In this document: positions 1 through 10,291 of the stretch, in pieces | How the letters are laid out: every line of letters starts with the position of its first letter | Position numbering within the stretch: the stretch's first letter is position 1 | The notes under the pieces: model-generated | Seen by the model: only the letters and a program-made list of their open reading frames with translations | The model's database searches: none | What the model was told of the DNA's origin: nothing | Made by a program: the position numbers and the translations under genes | From: Paulinella micropora | Lineage: Eukaryota > Cercozoa > Imbricatea > Euglyphida | NCBI GenBank assembly: GCA_009731375.1 | Contig: BJOX01000329.1 | Span: forward strand, 572,746 to 595,318 | Direction of reading: 5' to 3' | DNA length: 22,573 nt

Positions 1-1155
1 CTTTTTGGAGGGCCCCCCGGCCCCCCCCCCCCGTACGTACAATCGCAGGGCTCCCCCGGACCCCCCCTTTCCCTTTGACAGGGTACGTTGAATTGGCGGA
101 GGTGCCGCAAAGGGCGCCTGGTGCAAAAAAACCTCAGTTTTCAGGTGTGGGTGCCACCCGCGACCAGAACGGGTACGTACAATCACAGGGCTTGGGTTCC
201 CGGGGGGAGAGCCCGCCGGACCCCCCTTTCCCTTCGACAGGTTACGTTGAATTGCCGGAGATGCCGCAAAGGGCCTGGTGGCAAAAACCTCAACTTTCAG
301 GTATGGGTGCCACCCGCGACCAGAACGGGTACACACAATCGCAGGGCTCCCCTGGACCCCCCCTTTCCCTTCGAAAGGGTACGTAGAATTGCCGAAGGTG
401 CCGCAAAGGGCGCCTGGTGGCAAAAAACCTCAGTTTTCACGTGTGAGTGCCACCCGCGACCAGAACGGTACTTACAATCACAGGGCTGGGGTTCCCGGGG
501 GGAGGGCCTCCCGGAACCCCCCTGCCCCGTCGACAGGGTACGTTCAAATTGCCGGAGGCACCGGCAAGTACACCCAAAAAACAACGAAATTTGGCATTCA
601 GGACACTGCCCTAACGCAAATATTTGTGTGAATCCCAAAAAAAAATTATACCAGCATCAAGATCGAGTCTGGGGCTAACCACCCTGCCAATATGAGTTCC
701 GAACTCCTCCTGGTCCCCACAAACCATGATTTATAGGGATTGGGGGTGCAAAAACAGGCCAAAAAAACAAGGAATTTTCGCATTCAGGACACTGCCCTAA
801 CGCAAATATTTGCGTGAATTCCAAAAAAATTATACCAGCATCAAGATCGAGTCTGGGGCTAAACACCCTGCCAATATGAGCTCCCAACTGGATCCCACAA
901 ACCATGATTTATAGGGATGGGGGGTGCAAAAAAGGCCAAAAAAACAAGGAAATGTGGCATTCAGGACACTGCCCTAACGCAATATTCGCGTGAATTCCAA
1001 AAAAATTATACCAGCATCAAGATCGAGTCTGGGGCAAACCAGCTCGCCAATATGAGCTCCCAACTCCTCCTGGTTCCCACAAACCATGATTTATTCCGAC
1101 AGGGGTGCCAAAATGCGGGTGGGTGGGGTGGGGTACACAATTTTCATTTTCCCCC
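1..1155. repeat. Satellite module, copy 1 (A units then B units)
   Basis: Two unit families follow each other. A units begin near 82, 240, 378 and 537 with ggtacgttgaattgccgga; spacing alternates about 158/138/159 bp. They are GC-rich, with C-runs before a gacag|ggtacgt junction. B units begin near 593, 779 and 956 with ggcattcaggacactg; period is about 180 bp, and each contains gatcgagtctgggg and accatgattta. The module closes with a G-rich stretch and ggggtacacaattttcattt before a run of C and a gap. Open frames here shift from unit to unit and match no protein I know, so I treat the block as non-coding satellite. On the minus strand it lies beyond the last recognised WDR3 exon, so it is either in an intron or past the gene. 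Confidence 0.85.
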
Positions 1156-1499
1156 NNNNNNNNNNNNNNNNNNNNNNNNNNNNNNNNNNNNNNNNNNNNN
1201 NNNNNNNNNNNNNNNNNNNNNNNNNNNNNNNNNNNNNNNNNNNNNNNNNNNNNNNNNNNNNNNNNNNNNNNNNNNNNNNNNNNNNNNNNNNNNNNNNNNN
1301 NNNNNNNNNNNNNNNNNNNNNNNNNNNNNNNNNNNNNNNNNNNNNNNNNNNNNNNNNNNNNNNNNNNNNNNNNNNNNNNNNNNNNNNNNNNNNNNNNNNN
1401 NNNNNNNNNNNNNNNNNNNNNNNNNNNNNNNNNNNNNNNNNNNNNNNNNNNNNNNNNNNNNNNNNNNNNNNNNNNNNNNNNNNNNNNNNNNNNNNNNNN
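1156..1499. other. Assembly gap (344 N)
   Basis: A run of N sits between C-rich flanks; the right flank opens with about 19 consecutive C. The gap falls where the next satellite module should begin, so its true length and content (further A units) are unknown. Confidence 0.99.
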
Positions 1500-2450
1500 C
1501 CCCCCCCCCCCCCCCCCCGCCCCCTTTCGACAGGGTACGTTTAATTGCCGGAGGTGCCGCAAAGGGCCTGGTGGCAAAAAACCTCATTTTTCAGGTGTGG
1601 GTGCCACCCGCGACCAGAACGGGTACGTACAATCGCAGGGCTCCCCCGGACCCCCCTTTTCCATTCCACAGGGTACGTTGAATTGCCGGAGGTGCCGCAA
1701 AGGGCGCCTGGTGGCGAAAAACATCAATTTTCAGGTGTGGGTGCCACCCGCGACCAGAACGGATATGTACAATCACAGGGATGGGGTTCCCGGGGGGGAG
1801 GGCCCCCCGGACCCCCCCTGCCCCGTCGACAGGGTACGTTCAATTGCCGGAGGCACCGGCAAGTGCTGCTAAAAAACAACGAAATTTGGCATTCAGGACA
1901 CTCCCCTAACGCAAAGATTTGCGTGAATTCCAAAAAAATTATACCAGCATCAAGATCGAGTCTGGGGCTAACCACCCTGCCAAATGAGTTCCCAACTCCT
2001 GGTTCCCACAAACCATGATTTACAGGGATGGCGGGTGCAAAAATAGGCCAAAAAACAAGGAATTTTCGCATTCAGGACACTCCCCTAACGCACAGATTTG
2101 CGTGAATTCCAAAAAAACTATATCAGCATCAACATCGAGTCTGGGGCTAGCCACCCTGTCAATATGAGCTCCAACTCCTCCTGGTTCCCACAAACCATGA
2201 TTTATAGGGATAGGGGGTGCAAAAAAGGCCAAAAAAACAAGGAAATGTGGAATTCAGGACACTGCCATAACGCAAATATTTGCGTGAATTCCAAAGAAAT
2301 TATATCAGCATCAAGATCGAGTCTGGGGCTAGCTACCCAGTTAATATGAGCTCCCAACTCCTCCTGGTTCACACAAACCATGATTTTTATAGGGATAGGG
2401 GTGCCGATTCGGGGGGTGGGGGGTTGGGGTACACAATTTTCATTTCCCCC
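1500..2450. repeat. Satellite module, copy 2
   Basis: A units begin near 1533, 1671 and 1829 (spacing 138 then 158), then B units near 1888, 2067 and 2249. The module ends in the same G-rich stretch plus ggggtacacaattttcattt near 2408-2450. Matching points in the two modules are offset by a constant 1293-1296 bp: 240/1533, 593/1888, 956/2249 and 1155/2450. The whole A-A-A-B-B-B block is therefore duplicated as one higher-order unit. B units carry a palindrome cgcaaatatttgcg, intact at 801-814 and 2271-2284 and degenerate in the others. Confidence 0.85.
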
Positions 2451-2489
2451 CTTCCCAAACCCCCACTCCCTTGACCAACACCTTTCAGG

Positions 2490-2780
2490 GATAATAATAA
2501 TAATAACAATAATAGTGCTTCTCTGTCAATGGCTGATGCATTTCTGCACATGCGCCTCCATCGTCTCACCCGTGAGGGGAGTACGAAGAATTGACGATAA
2601 GCTCTAATGACACCCCCGCAAGGGCAGTTCCAACACTTCCAGACGGGCCGGTATGTTCAATGAAAATACTGGTCCAGACGGATCGGTATGTTCAATGAAA
2701 ATACTGGTGGCACCGACGGGAATCGAACTGGCGACAGGGCCCAGATGGTAGAACTTGACCACTGGGCTATCACGGTGTCC
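2490..2780 (-). mobile_element. tRNA-headed SINE-like element
   Basis: On the minus strand, 2780-2709 reads like a 72-nt tRNA. It has an A box TAGCCCAGTGG (2769-2759) and a B box GTTCGATTCC (2728-2719) at tRNA-like spacing, and ends near ggtgcc. The stems pair poorly, so it is a pol III promoter head rather than a working tRNA. Two direct 35-bp copies follow (2676-2710 and 2641-2675, each with gtatgttcaatgaaaatact in plus-strand sense), then about 130 bp of unique body and an (ATT)n-type tail near 2490-2515. Head, body and short-repeat tail are the layout of a tRNA-derived SINE. It sits in the intron after the last recognised WDR3 exon. I cannot assign a family. Confidence 0.55.
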
Positions 2781-2813
2781 AATAATAACAATAATAATAA
2801 TTATCATAATAAC

Positions 2814-2864
<51 letters not shown>

Positions 2865-2866
2865 TT
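2781..2866. repeat. (AAT)n trinucleotide array
   Basis: Nearly pure aat repeats with a few aac and att interruptions. In gene sense this is (ATT)n and starts immediately after the GTAAAA splice donor of the exon ending at 2870, so the microsatellite begins at the intron's first bases. Confidence 0.95.
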
Positions 2867-2869
2867 TAC

Positions 2870-2924
2870 CTTGTCGTTCTCCGATGCGCTGTTGAGCGTT
2901 GAGGGCTTTCTCTTCAAACATTTC
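2870..2924 (-). CDS. WDR3: WDR3 exon EMFEEK (last recognised exon)
   Basis: A 55-nt exon with acceptor ctgtctgtag|GAAATG and donor CAAG|GTAAAA. It encodes EMFEEKALNAQQRIGERQ plus one base. It joins in phase 0 to the upstream exon ending ...REKELE, giving ELE-EMFEE. That resembles the acidic stretch of WDR3/DIP2 just after the second WD40 array (plants read LEEMFE here, from memory). After this point WDR3 should continue with about 220 residues including the Utp12 domain. I find no trace of these on the minus strand down to position 1, so the 3' exons lie outside the window. Confidence 0.75.
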
Positions 2925-2930
2925 CTACAG

Positions 2931-2932
2931 AC

Positions 2933-2986
<54 letters not shown>

Positions 2987-3062
2987 GTGGGTATAGGTAT
3001 AGATACGTAGATAGGTAGATATACATACAGATATAGATAAAAAAATAGATATAGATGTAGAT
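2931..3062. repeat. (GATA)n array
   Basis: Mostly gata units with gtagg/gtata variants near 2985-3060. In gene sense this is (TATC)n, ending directly at the ctgtag acceptor of the exon at 2924. Confidence 0.95.
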
Positions 3063-3123
3063 AGATAGATACCTCGAGCCCTTTTTCGCGAGCTTCGTCC
3101 AAGAATGCATGCATGTATGTATG

Positions 3124-3154
<31 letters not shown>

Positions 3155-3280
3155 TGTATGTATGTATGTATGTATTTATGCATGTATGTATGTATGTATG
3201 TACGTATGTATGTATGTATGCATGTATGTACGTACGTACGTATGTATGCATGTATGTATGTATGTATGTATGTATGTATG

Positions 3281-3312
<32 letters not shown>

Positions 3313-4189
3313 ATACCTCGAGCTCTTTTTTGCGAGCTTTGTCCAAGTATGTATGTATGTATGTATGTATGTATGTATGTATGCATGCATGCATGTATGT
3401 ATGCATGTATGCATGTATGTATGTATGTATGTATGTATGTATGTATGTATGTATGATACCTCGAGCTCTTTTTCGCGAGCTTCGTCCAAGAATGTATGTA
3501 TGTATGTATGTATCTATGTATGTATGTATGTATGTATGATACTTCGAGCTCTTTTTCGCGAGCTTTGTCCAAGTATGTATGTATGTATGTATGTATGTAT
3601 GTATGTATGTATGTTACCTCGAGCTCTTTTTCGCGAGCTTTGTCCAAGTATGTATGTATGTATGTATGATACCTCGAGCTCTTTTTCGCGAGCTTCGTCC
3701 AAGAATGTATGTATGTATGTATGTATGTATGTATGTATGTATGATACCTCGAGCTCTTTTTCGCGAGCTTCGTCGAAGAATGTATGTATGTATGTATGTA
3801 TGTATGATACCTCGAGTTCTTTTTCGCGAGCTTCGTCCAAGAATGTATGTATGTATGTAATGCATGTATGTATGATACTTCGAGCTCTTTTTCGCGAGCT
3901 TTGTCCAAGTATCTATGTATGTATGTATGTATGTATGCATGTATGTATGTGTGTGTATGTATGTATGTATGTATGTATGTATGTATGTTACCTCGAGCTC
4001 TTTTTCGCGAGCTTTGTCCAAGTATGTATGTATGTATGTACGTATGTACGTACGTATGTATGTATGTATGTATGTACGTATGTATGTATGTATGTATGTA
4101 TGTATGTGTATATGATACCTCGAGCTCTTTTTCGCGAGCTTTGTCCAAGAATGTATGTATGTATGTATGTATGTATGTATATATGATAC
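3063..4189 (-). repeat. Exon-edge train: 11 partial copies of exon DEPLYL (3' part plus donor) in (ATGT)n
   Basis: Eleven copies of the last about 29 nt of the neighbouring exon, each ending at a GT donor, are spaced by (ATGT)n. They lie near 3072, 3316, 3459, 3542, 3617, 3672, 3747, 3810, 3878, 3991 and 4118. In gene sense each reads cttggacgaagctcgcgaaa... to ctcgag|gtatca. All share the same inner break just before cttggac. Variants occur: gtaaca donors at 3617 and 3991, gacaaa for gacgaa in several, and single-base changes at 3072, 3316, 3747 and 3810. The variation argues against a pure assembly artefact. None has the exon's own acceptor. Confidence 0.9.
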
Positions 4190-4233
4190 CTCGAGCTCTT
4201 TTTCGCGAGCTTCGTCCAAGTACAAAGGTTCAT
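4190..4233 (-). CDS. WDR3: WDR3 exon DEPLYLDEAREKELE
   Basis: A 44-nt exon: acceptor attgttgctag|ATGAACC, donor CTCGAG|GTATCA. Phase 1 in, phase 0 out. With the G from the previous exon it reads DEPLYLDEAREKELE, matching WDR3 REPLILEEEREMEREAE after the last WD motif. Only this copy joins the acceptor half (otherwise seen at 4399-4677) to the donor half (otherwise seen at 3072-4149). It is therefore the one complete exon between two trains of its edges. Confidence 0.85.
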
Positions 4234-4244
4234 CTAGCAACAAT

Positions 4245-4287
<43 letters not shown>

Positions 4288-4298
4288 TAGATAGATAG

Positions 4299-4336
<38 letters not shown>

Positions 4337-4337
4337 T

Positions 4338-4387
<50 letters not shown>

Positions 4388-4467
4388 GGATATATAGAGC
4401 GAGCTTCGTCCAAGTACAAAGGTTCATCTAGGAACAATTAGATAGATAGATAGATGGATAGATAGAC

Positions 4468-4504
<37 letters not shown>

Positions 4505-4550
4505 TTTAGAGCGAGCTTCGTCCAAGTACAAAGGTTCATCTAGCAACAAT

Positions 4551-4600
<50 letters not shown>

Positions 4601-4674
4601 TATAGATAGATAGATAGATAGATAGATATTTAGAGCGAGCTTTGTCCAAGTACAAAGGTTCATCTAGCAACAAT

Positions 4675-4750
<76 letters not shown>

Positions 4751-4801
4751 CAGATAGATAGATAGATGGATGGATAGATAGATATATAGATAGATAGATA
4801 A

Positions 4802-4832
<31 letters not shown>

Positions 4833-4849
4833 CATAGATAGATAGATAC
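4234..4849 (-). repeat. (GATA)n intron with 3 upstream copies of the exon's acceptor half
   Basis: The (GATA)n array is interrupted at about 4399-4440, 4510-4552 and 4634-4676 by copies of the acceptor plus 5' part of exon 4190-4233. In gene sense each reads taattgttgctag|atgaacctttgt... to gaagctcgc, then falls into tctaaatatc and tetranucleotide repeat. The first copy has cctag instead of gctag. These lie upstream in the gene, the mirror of the donor-half copies downstream. The remaining arrays are (GATA)n with gaca, gata/tata and ggat variants. Confidence 0.9.
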
Positions 4850-4895
4850 CTGTCTGAACCCACTTCCTGAGTGAGCGATCGTTTGAGCCCGTAAT
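4850..4895 (-). CDS. WDR3: WDR3 exon ITGSNDRSLRKWVQT
   Basis: A 46-nt exon: acceptor atctacag|ATTACGGGC, donor GACAG|GTATCT. Phase 0 in, phase 1 out. It encodes ITGSNDRSLRKWVQT plus G, the closing strand of the last WD40 blade (family: SSSHDKSLRLWERT). It joins in frame to VWALALNQAGTTV upstream and to DEPLYL downstream, which confirms both neighbours. The donor gtatct is the first unit of the following (CTAT)n array. I see no partial copies of this exon. Confidence 0.85.
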
Positions 4896-4915
4896 CTGTA
4901 GATAGATAGATAGAC

Positions 4916-4955
<40 letters not shown>

Positions 4956-5099
4956 GGATAGATGGATAGATAGATAGATGAGATGTCGCAAAGGAATGTA
5001 GTCCTTGCAAAGGAACGCAGTTTAAATATAGATAGATAGATAGATAGATAGATAGACAGATAGATAGATAGATAGATAGGTAGGCAGGTAGGTAGAAAT

Positions 5100-5155
<56 letters not shown>

Positions 5156-5289
5156 ATAGATTGACAGATAGATTGATAGATTGACAGATAGATAGATAGA
5201 TAGACAGATAGATAGATAGATAGATAGATAGATTGACAGATAGAAAGATACATACAAACAGATAGATAGATAGATAGATAGATAGATAT

Positions 5290-5329
<40 letters not shown>

Positions 5330-5442
5330 GTAGGTAGGTAGATAGATAGACAGACAGATAGATAGATAGATATATAGATAGATAGATAGATAGATAGATA
5401 GACAAACAAATAGATAGATAGATAGATAGATAGATAGGTAGA
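4896..5442. repeat. (GATA)n array with one unidentified island
   Basis: Gata repeats with gaca, ggta and gatt variants. A non-repetitive island at about 4978-5032 contains two near copies of gcaaaggaa(t/c)g(t/c)ag; in gene sense it could read LNCVPLQGLHSFATS or two other frames, none matching WDR3. In gene sense the array is (TATC)n and stop-free, which explains the long YLSI frames there. I do not regard those as genes. Confidence 0.9.
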
Positions 5443-6000
<558 letters not shown>

Positions 6001-6024
6001 TAGATCTATATCATCCAATCCTAT

Positions 6025-6030
6025 AAGATA

Positions 6031-6062
<32 letters not shown>

Positions 6063-6165
6063 ATAGGATAGGATAGGATCTTATCTTATCTTTTCTCTTC
6101 TTATCTTATCTTATCGTATCTTACCTGACCTGATCTGATCTGATCTGATCTGATCTGATCTGGTT
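6025..6165. repeat. Pentanucleotide patchwork
   Basis: Successive five-base arrays: agata (about 6027-6060), ggata (6061-6080), ttatc/tcttc (6080-6120) and tgatc (about 6130-6160), then back to tatc. Each block differs from its neighbour by one base, and the middle is self-complementary (aagataagata against tcttatctta). Confidence 0.85.
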
Positions 6166-6215
6166 TATCTATCTATCTATTTTATCTTATCTCATCTTAT
6201 CTATCTATCTATCTA

Positions 6216-6311
<96 letters not shown>

Positions 6312-6372
6312 TTTATCTTATCTATCTATCTATCCAGAGTGGTCCCTGCTTGATTTAAGGCAAGACAGATAG

Positions 6373-6434
<62 letters not shown>

Positions 6435-6810
6435 CTTATCTATATATCTATCTATATGCATACCACAGTGATCGCTGCTTGATTTAAGGCGAGATAGATA
6501 GATAGATATATAGATAGATAGATAGATAGATGTTATCTATTTATCTATCTACATGCATACCACAGTAGCCTGCTTGATTTAAGGCAAGATAGACAGATAG
6601 ATAGATAGATAGATATATAGATAGATAGATAGATAGATAGATAGGTAGATCGATCGATCTTATCTATCTATCTATCAATATTCATACCACAGTGGTCCCT
6701 GCTTGATTTAAGGCAAGATAGATAGATAGATAGATAGATAGATACATCTTATCTATCTATCTATCTATCTATATTCATACCACAGTGGTCCCTGCTTGAT
6801 TTAAGACAAT

Positions 6811-6844
<34 letters not shown>

Positions 6845-6935
6845 CTTATCTATCTATCTATCTATATTCATACCACAGTGGTCCCCGCTTGATTTAAGGC
6901 AATATAGATAGATAGATATATACATATAGATAGAC

Positions 6936-6970
<35 letters not shown>

Positions 6971-7006
6971 GATAGATAGATCTTATCTATCTATTTATCT
7001 TCATAC
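6166..7006 (-). repeat. Exon-edge train: 6 partial copies of exon VWALAL (3' part plus donor)
   Basis: Six copies of the last about 26 nt of the exon at 7007-7045 with its donor lie near 6335, 6453, 6551, 6682, 6775 and 6868. In plus sense each reads (cat)accacagtggtccctgcttgatttaaggc. Each is flanked by (TATC)n on the left and (GATA)n on the right, so the unit is tatc-array, exon piece, gata-array, about 95-130 bp long. Copies carry substitutions (gtgatcgctg at 6453, gtagcctg at 6551, aagacaa at 6775). None has the exon's acceptor. Confidence 0.9.
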
Positions 7007-7045
7007 CACAGTGGTCCCTGCTTGATTTAAGGCCAGCGCCCATAC
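7007..7045 (-). CDS. WDR3: WDR3 micro-exon VWALALNQAGTTV
   Basis: A 39-nt exon, phase 0 both sides: acceptor gtatgtaag|GTATGG, donor ACTGTG|GTATGA. It encodes VWALALNQAGTTV, matching WDR3 IWCLAVSPSGDYV in the last WD40 blade. The upstream neighbour ends ...AHHAE and the downstream begins ITGSND, giving a continuous AHHAE-VWALALNQAGTTV-ITGSND, as the family requires. This is the only copy with an acceptor; six donor-half copies lie downstream. Confidence 0.85.
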
Positions 7046-7348
7046 CTTACATACATACATACATAGCATACATACATAACATACATAACATACATACATA
7101 CATACATACATACATACGCACATACATAGACCTCGGCATGGTGTGCGGTGTGTGAAACTCATACATACATACATACGTACAAATATACATACATACATAC
7201 ATACATACATACATACATACAGACCTCGGCATGGTGTGCGGTGTGTGTAGAAATGTGCTAAAACTCATACATATATATACATACATACATACATACATAC
7301 ATACATACATGCGTTCATGTATACATACATACATACATACATACATAC

Positions 7349-7379
<31 letters not shown>

Positions 7380-7548
7380 TACATACATACATACATACAT
7401 ACATACATACATACATACATACATACGTTCATGTATACATACATACATACATACATACATACTTACTGACCTCGGCATGGTGTGCGGTGTGTGTAGAAAT
7501 GTGCTAAAACTCATACATATATACATACATACATACATACATACTTAC

Positions 7549-7579
<31 letters not shown>

Positions 7580-8069
7580 CATACGTTCATGTATACGTAC
7601 ATACATACATACATACACAACATACATACATACATACATACAGACCTCGGCATGGTGTGCGGTGTGTGTAGAAATGTGCTAAAACTCATACATACACACA
7701 TGCATAGATACATACATACATAGATACATAGATACATACATACATACATATTTACAGACCTCGGCATGGTGTGCGGTGTGTGTAGAAATGTGCTAAAACT
7801 CATACATACACACATGCATAGATACATACATACATAGATACATACATGCATAGATACATACATACGTACAGACCTCGGCATGGTGTGCGGTGTGTGTAGA
7901 TATGTGCTAAAACTCATACATACACACATGCATAGATACATACATACATAGATACATACATACATACAGACCTCGGCATGGTGTGCGGTGTGTGTAGAGT
8001 TGTGCTAAAACTCATACATACACACATGCATAGATACATACATACATAGATACATACATACATACAGAC
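7046..8069 (-). repeat. Exon-edge train: 7 copies of the 3' half of exon HWDADK in (ATAC)n
   Basis: Seven copies lie near 7131, 7222, 7469, 7645, 7758, 7871 and 7971, spaced by (ATAC)n with catg/agat variants. In gene sense each reads gagttttag|CACATTTCTACACAC...GCCGAG|gtctgt. The six longer ones carry an AG just before and a GT just after a 33-nt piece that is open in frame (HISTHTAHHAE). They therefore look like free-standing micro-exons, not mere fragments. The copy at 7131 has lost its left part. Confidence 0.9.
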
Positions 8070-8126
8070 CTCGGCATGGTGTGCGGTGTGTGTAGATATG
8101 TGTTGAAACTTGTCCGCGTCCCAATG
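8070..8126 (-). CDS. WDR3: WDR3 micro-exon HWDADKFQHISTHTAHHAE
   Basis: A 57-nt exon, phase 0 both sides: acceptor gtatatctag|CATTGG, donor GCCGAG|GTCTGT. It encodes HWDADKFQHISTHTAHHAE, aligning closely with WDR3 QWDADKFEHIQTLEGHHQE. It joins KDKTLK upstream and VWALAL downstream in frame. It is the only place where the 5' half (repeated 13 times upstream) meets the 3' half (repeated 7 times downstream). It has the strongest homology of the micro-exons. Confidence 0.9.
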
Positions 8127-8956
8127 CTAGATATACATACATAGGCACGTACGTTAGTATGTATCTATGTATCTATGTATCTATGTATCTATGCATCTAT
8201 GTCTATGTATGTATGTATGTATGTATGTGTATGAATGTATGTATGTATGTATGTATGTATGTGTATGTATGTATGTATGTATGTATGTATGTATGTATAT
8301 ATGTATGTATGTATGTATGTGTTGAAACTTGTCCGCGTCCCAATGCTAGATATACATACATAGGCACGTACGTTAGTATGTATCTATGTATCTATGTATC
8401 TATGTATCTATGTATCTATGCATCTATGTCTATGTATGTATGTATGTGTATGTATGTATGTATGTATGTATGTGTATGTATGTATGTATGTATGTATGTA
8501 TATATGTATGTATGTATGTATGTATGTGTTGAAACTTGTCCGCGTCCCAATGCTAGATATACATACATAGGCACGTACGTTAGTATGTATCTATGTATCT
8601 ATGTATCTATGCATCTATGTCTATGTATGTATGTATGTATGTATGTATGTATGTGTATGAATGTATGTATGTATGTATGTATGCATGTGTATGTATGTAT
8701 GTATGTATGTATGTATGTATGTATGTATATATGTATGTATGTATGTATGTATGTGTTGAAACTTGTCCGCGTCCCAATGCTAGATATACATACATAGGCA
8801 CGTACGTTAGTATGTATCTATGTATCTATGTATCTATGTATCTATGTATCTATGTATCTATGCATCTATGTCTATGTATGTATGTATGTATGTATGTGTA
8901 TGTATGTATGTATGTATGTATGTGTATGTATGTATGTATGTATGTATGTATGTATG

Positions 8957-8989
<33 letters not shown>

Positions 8990-9129
8990 GTTGAAACTTG
9001 TCCGCGTCCCAATGCTAGATATACATACATAGGCACGTACGTTAGTATGTATCTATGTATCTATGTATCTATGTATCTATGTATCTATGTATCTATGTCT
9101 ATGTATGTATGTATGTATGTATGTGTATG

Positions 9130-9160
<31 letters not shown>

Positions 9161-9496
9161 TGTATATATGTATGTATGTATGTATGTATCTATGTATGTG
9201 TTGCAACTTGTCCGCGTCCCAATGCTAGATATACATACATAGGCACGTACGTTAGTATGTATCTATGTATCTATGTATCTATGTATCTATGTATCTATGC
9301 ATCTATGCATCTATGTCTATGTATGTATGTATGTATGTATGTGTATGTATGTATGTATGTATGTATGTATGTATGTATTGTATATATGTATGTATGTATG
9401 TATGTATCTATGTATGTATGTATGTATGTATGTATGTATGTATGTATGTATGTATGTATGAATGTATGTATGTATGTATGTATGTATGTATGTATG

Positions 9497-9530
<34 letters not shown>

Positions 9531-9673
9531 TGTGTTGAAACTTGTCCGCGTCCCAATGCTAGATATACATACATAGGCACGTACGTTAGTATGTATCTAT
9601 GTATCTATGTATCTATGTATCTATGTATCTATGCATCTATGTCTATGTATGTATGTATGTATGTATGTGTATG

Positions 9674-9704
<31 letters not shown>

Positions 9705-10257
9705 TGTATATATGTATGTATGTATGTATGTATCTATGTATGTGTTGAAACTTGTCCGCGTCCCAATGCTAGATATACATACATAGGCACGTACGTTAGT
9801 ATGTATCTATGTATCTATGTATCTATGTATCTATGTATCCATGTATCTATGTCTATGTATGTATGTACGTATGTATGTGTATGTATGTATGTATGTATGT
9901 ATGTATGTGTATGTATGTATGTATGTATGTAATGTATATATGTATGTATGTATGTATCTATGTATGTGTTGCAACTTGTCCGCGTCCCAATGCTAGATAT
10001 ACATACATAGGCACGTACGTTAGTATGTATCTATGTATCTATGTATCTATGTATCCATGCATCTATGTCCATGTATGTATGTATGTATGAATGTATGTAT
10101 GTATGTATGTATGCATGTATGTATGTATGTGTATGTATGTATGTATGTATGTATGTATGTATGTATGTATGTATGATGTATGTATGTACGTATGTATGTA
10201 TGTATGTGTTGCAACTATGTATGTATGTATGTATGTATGTATGTATGTATGTGTATG

Positions 10258-10291
<34 letters not shown>

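Noticed and set aside
75-2071. Open frames of 60-250 codons in the satellite block
   Set aside because: They follow the repeat units, shift frame between units, run through N and match no protein family.
2709-2780. A functional tRNA gene
   Set aside because: The A and B boxes are good, but the acceptor and T stems pair poorly and no clear anticodon arm forms; a SINE head fits better.
2914-4251. Long open frames of HTYI, MYVC and YLSI repeats on both strands
   Set aside because: A tetranucleotide array without a stop stays open in all frames and gives a four-residue repeat. The frames change with each exon fragment and have no other content.
4978-5032. Island as a WDR3 exon
   Set aside because: None of three gene-strand frames matches the family, and the flanking exons already join without it.
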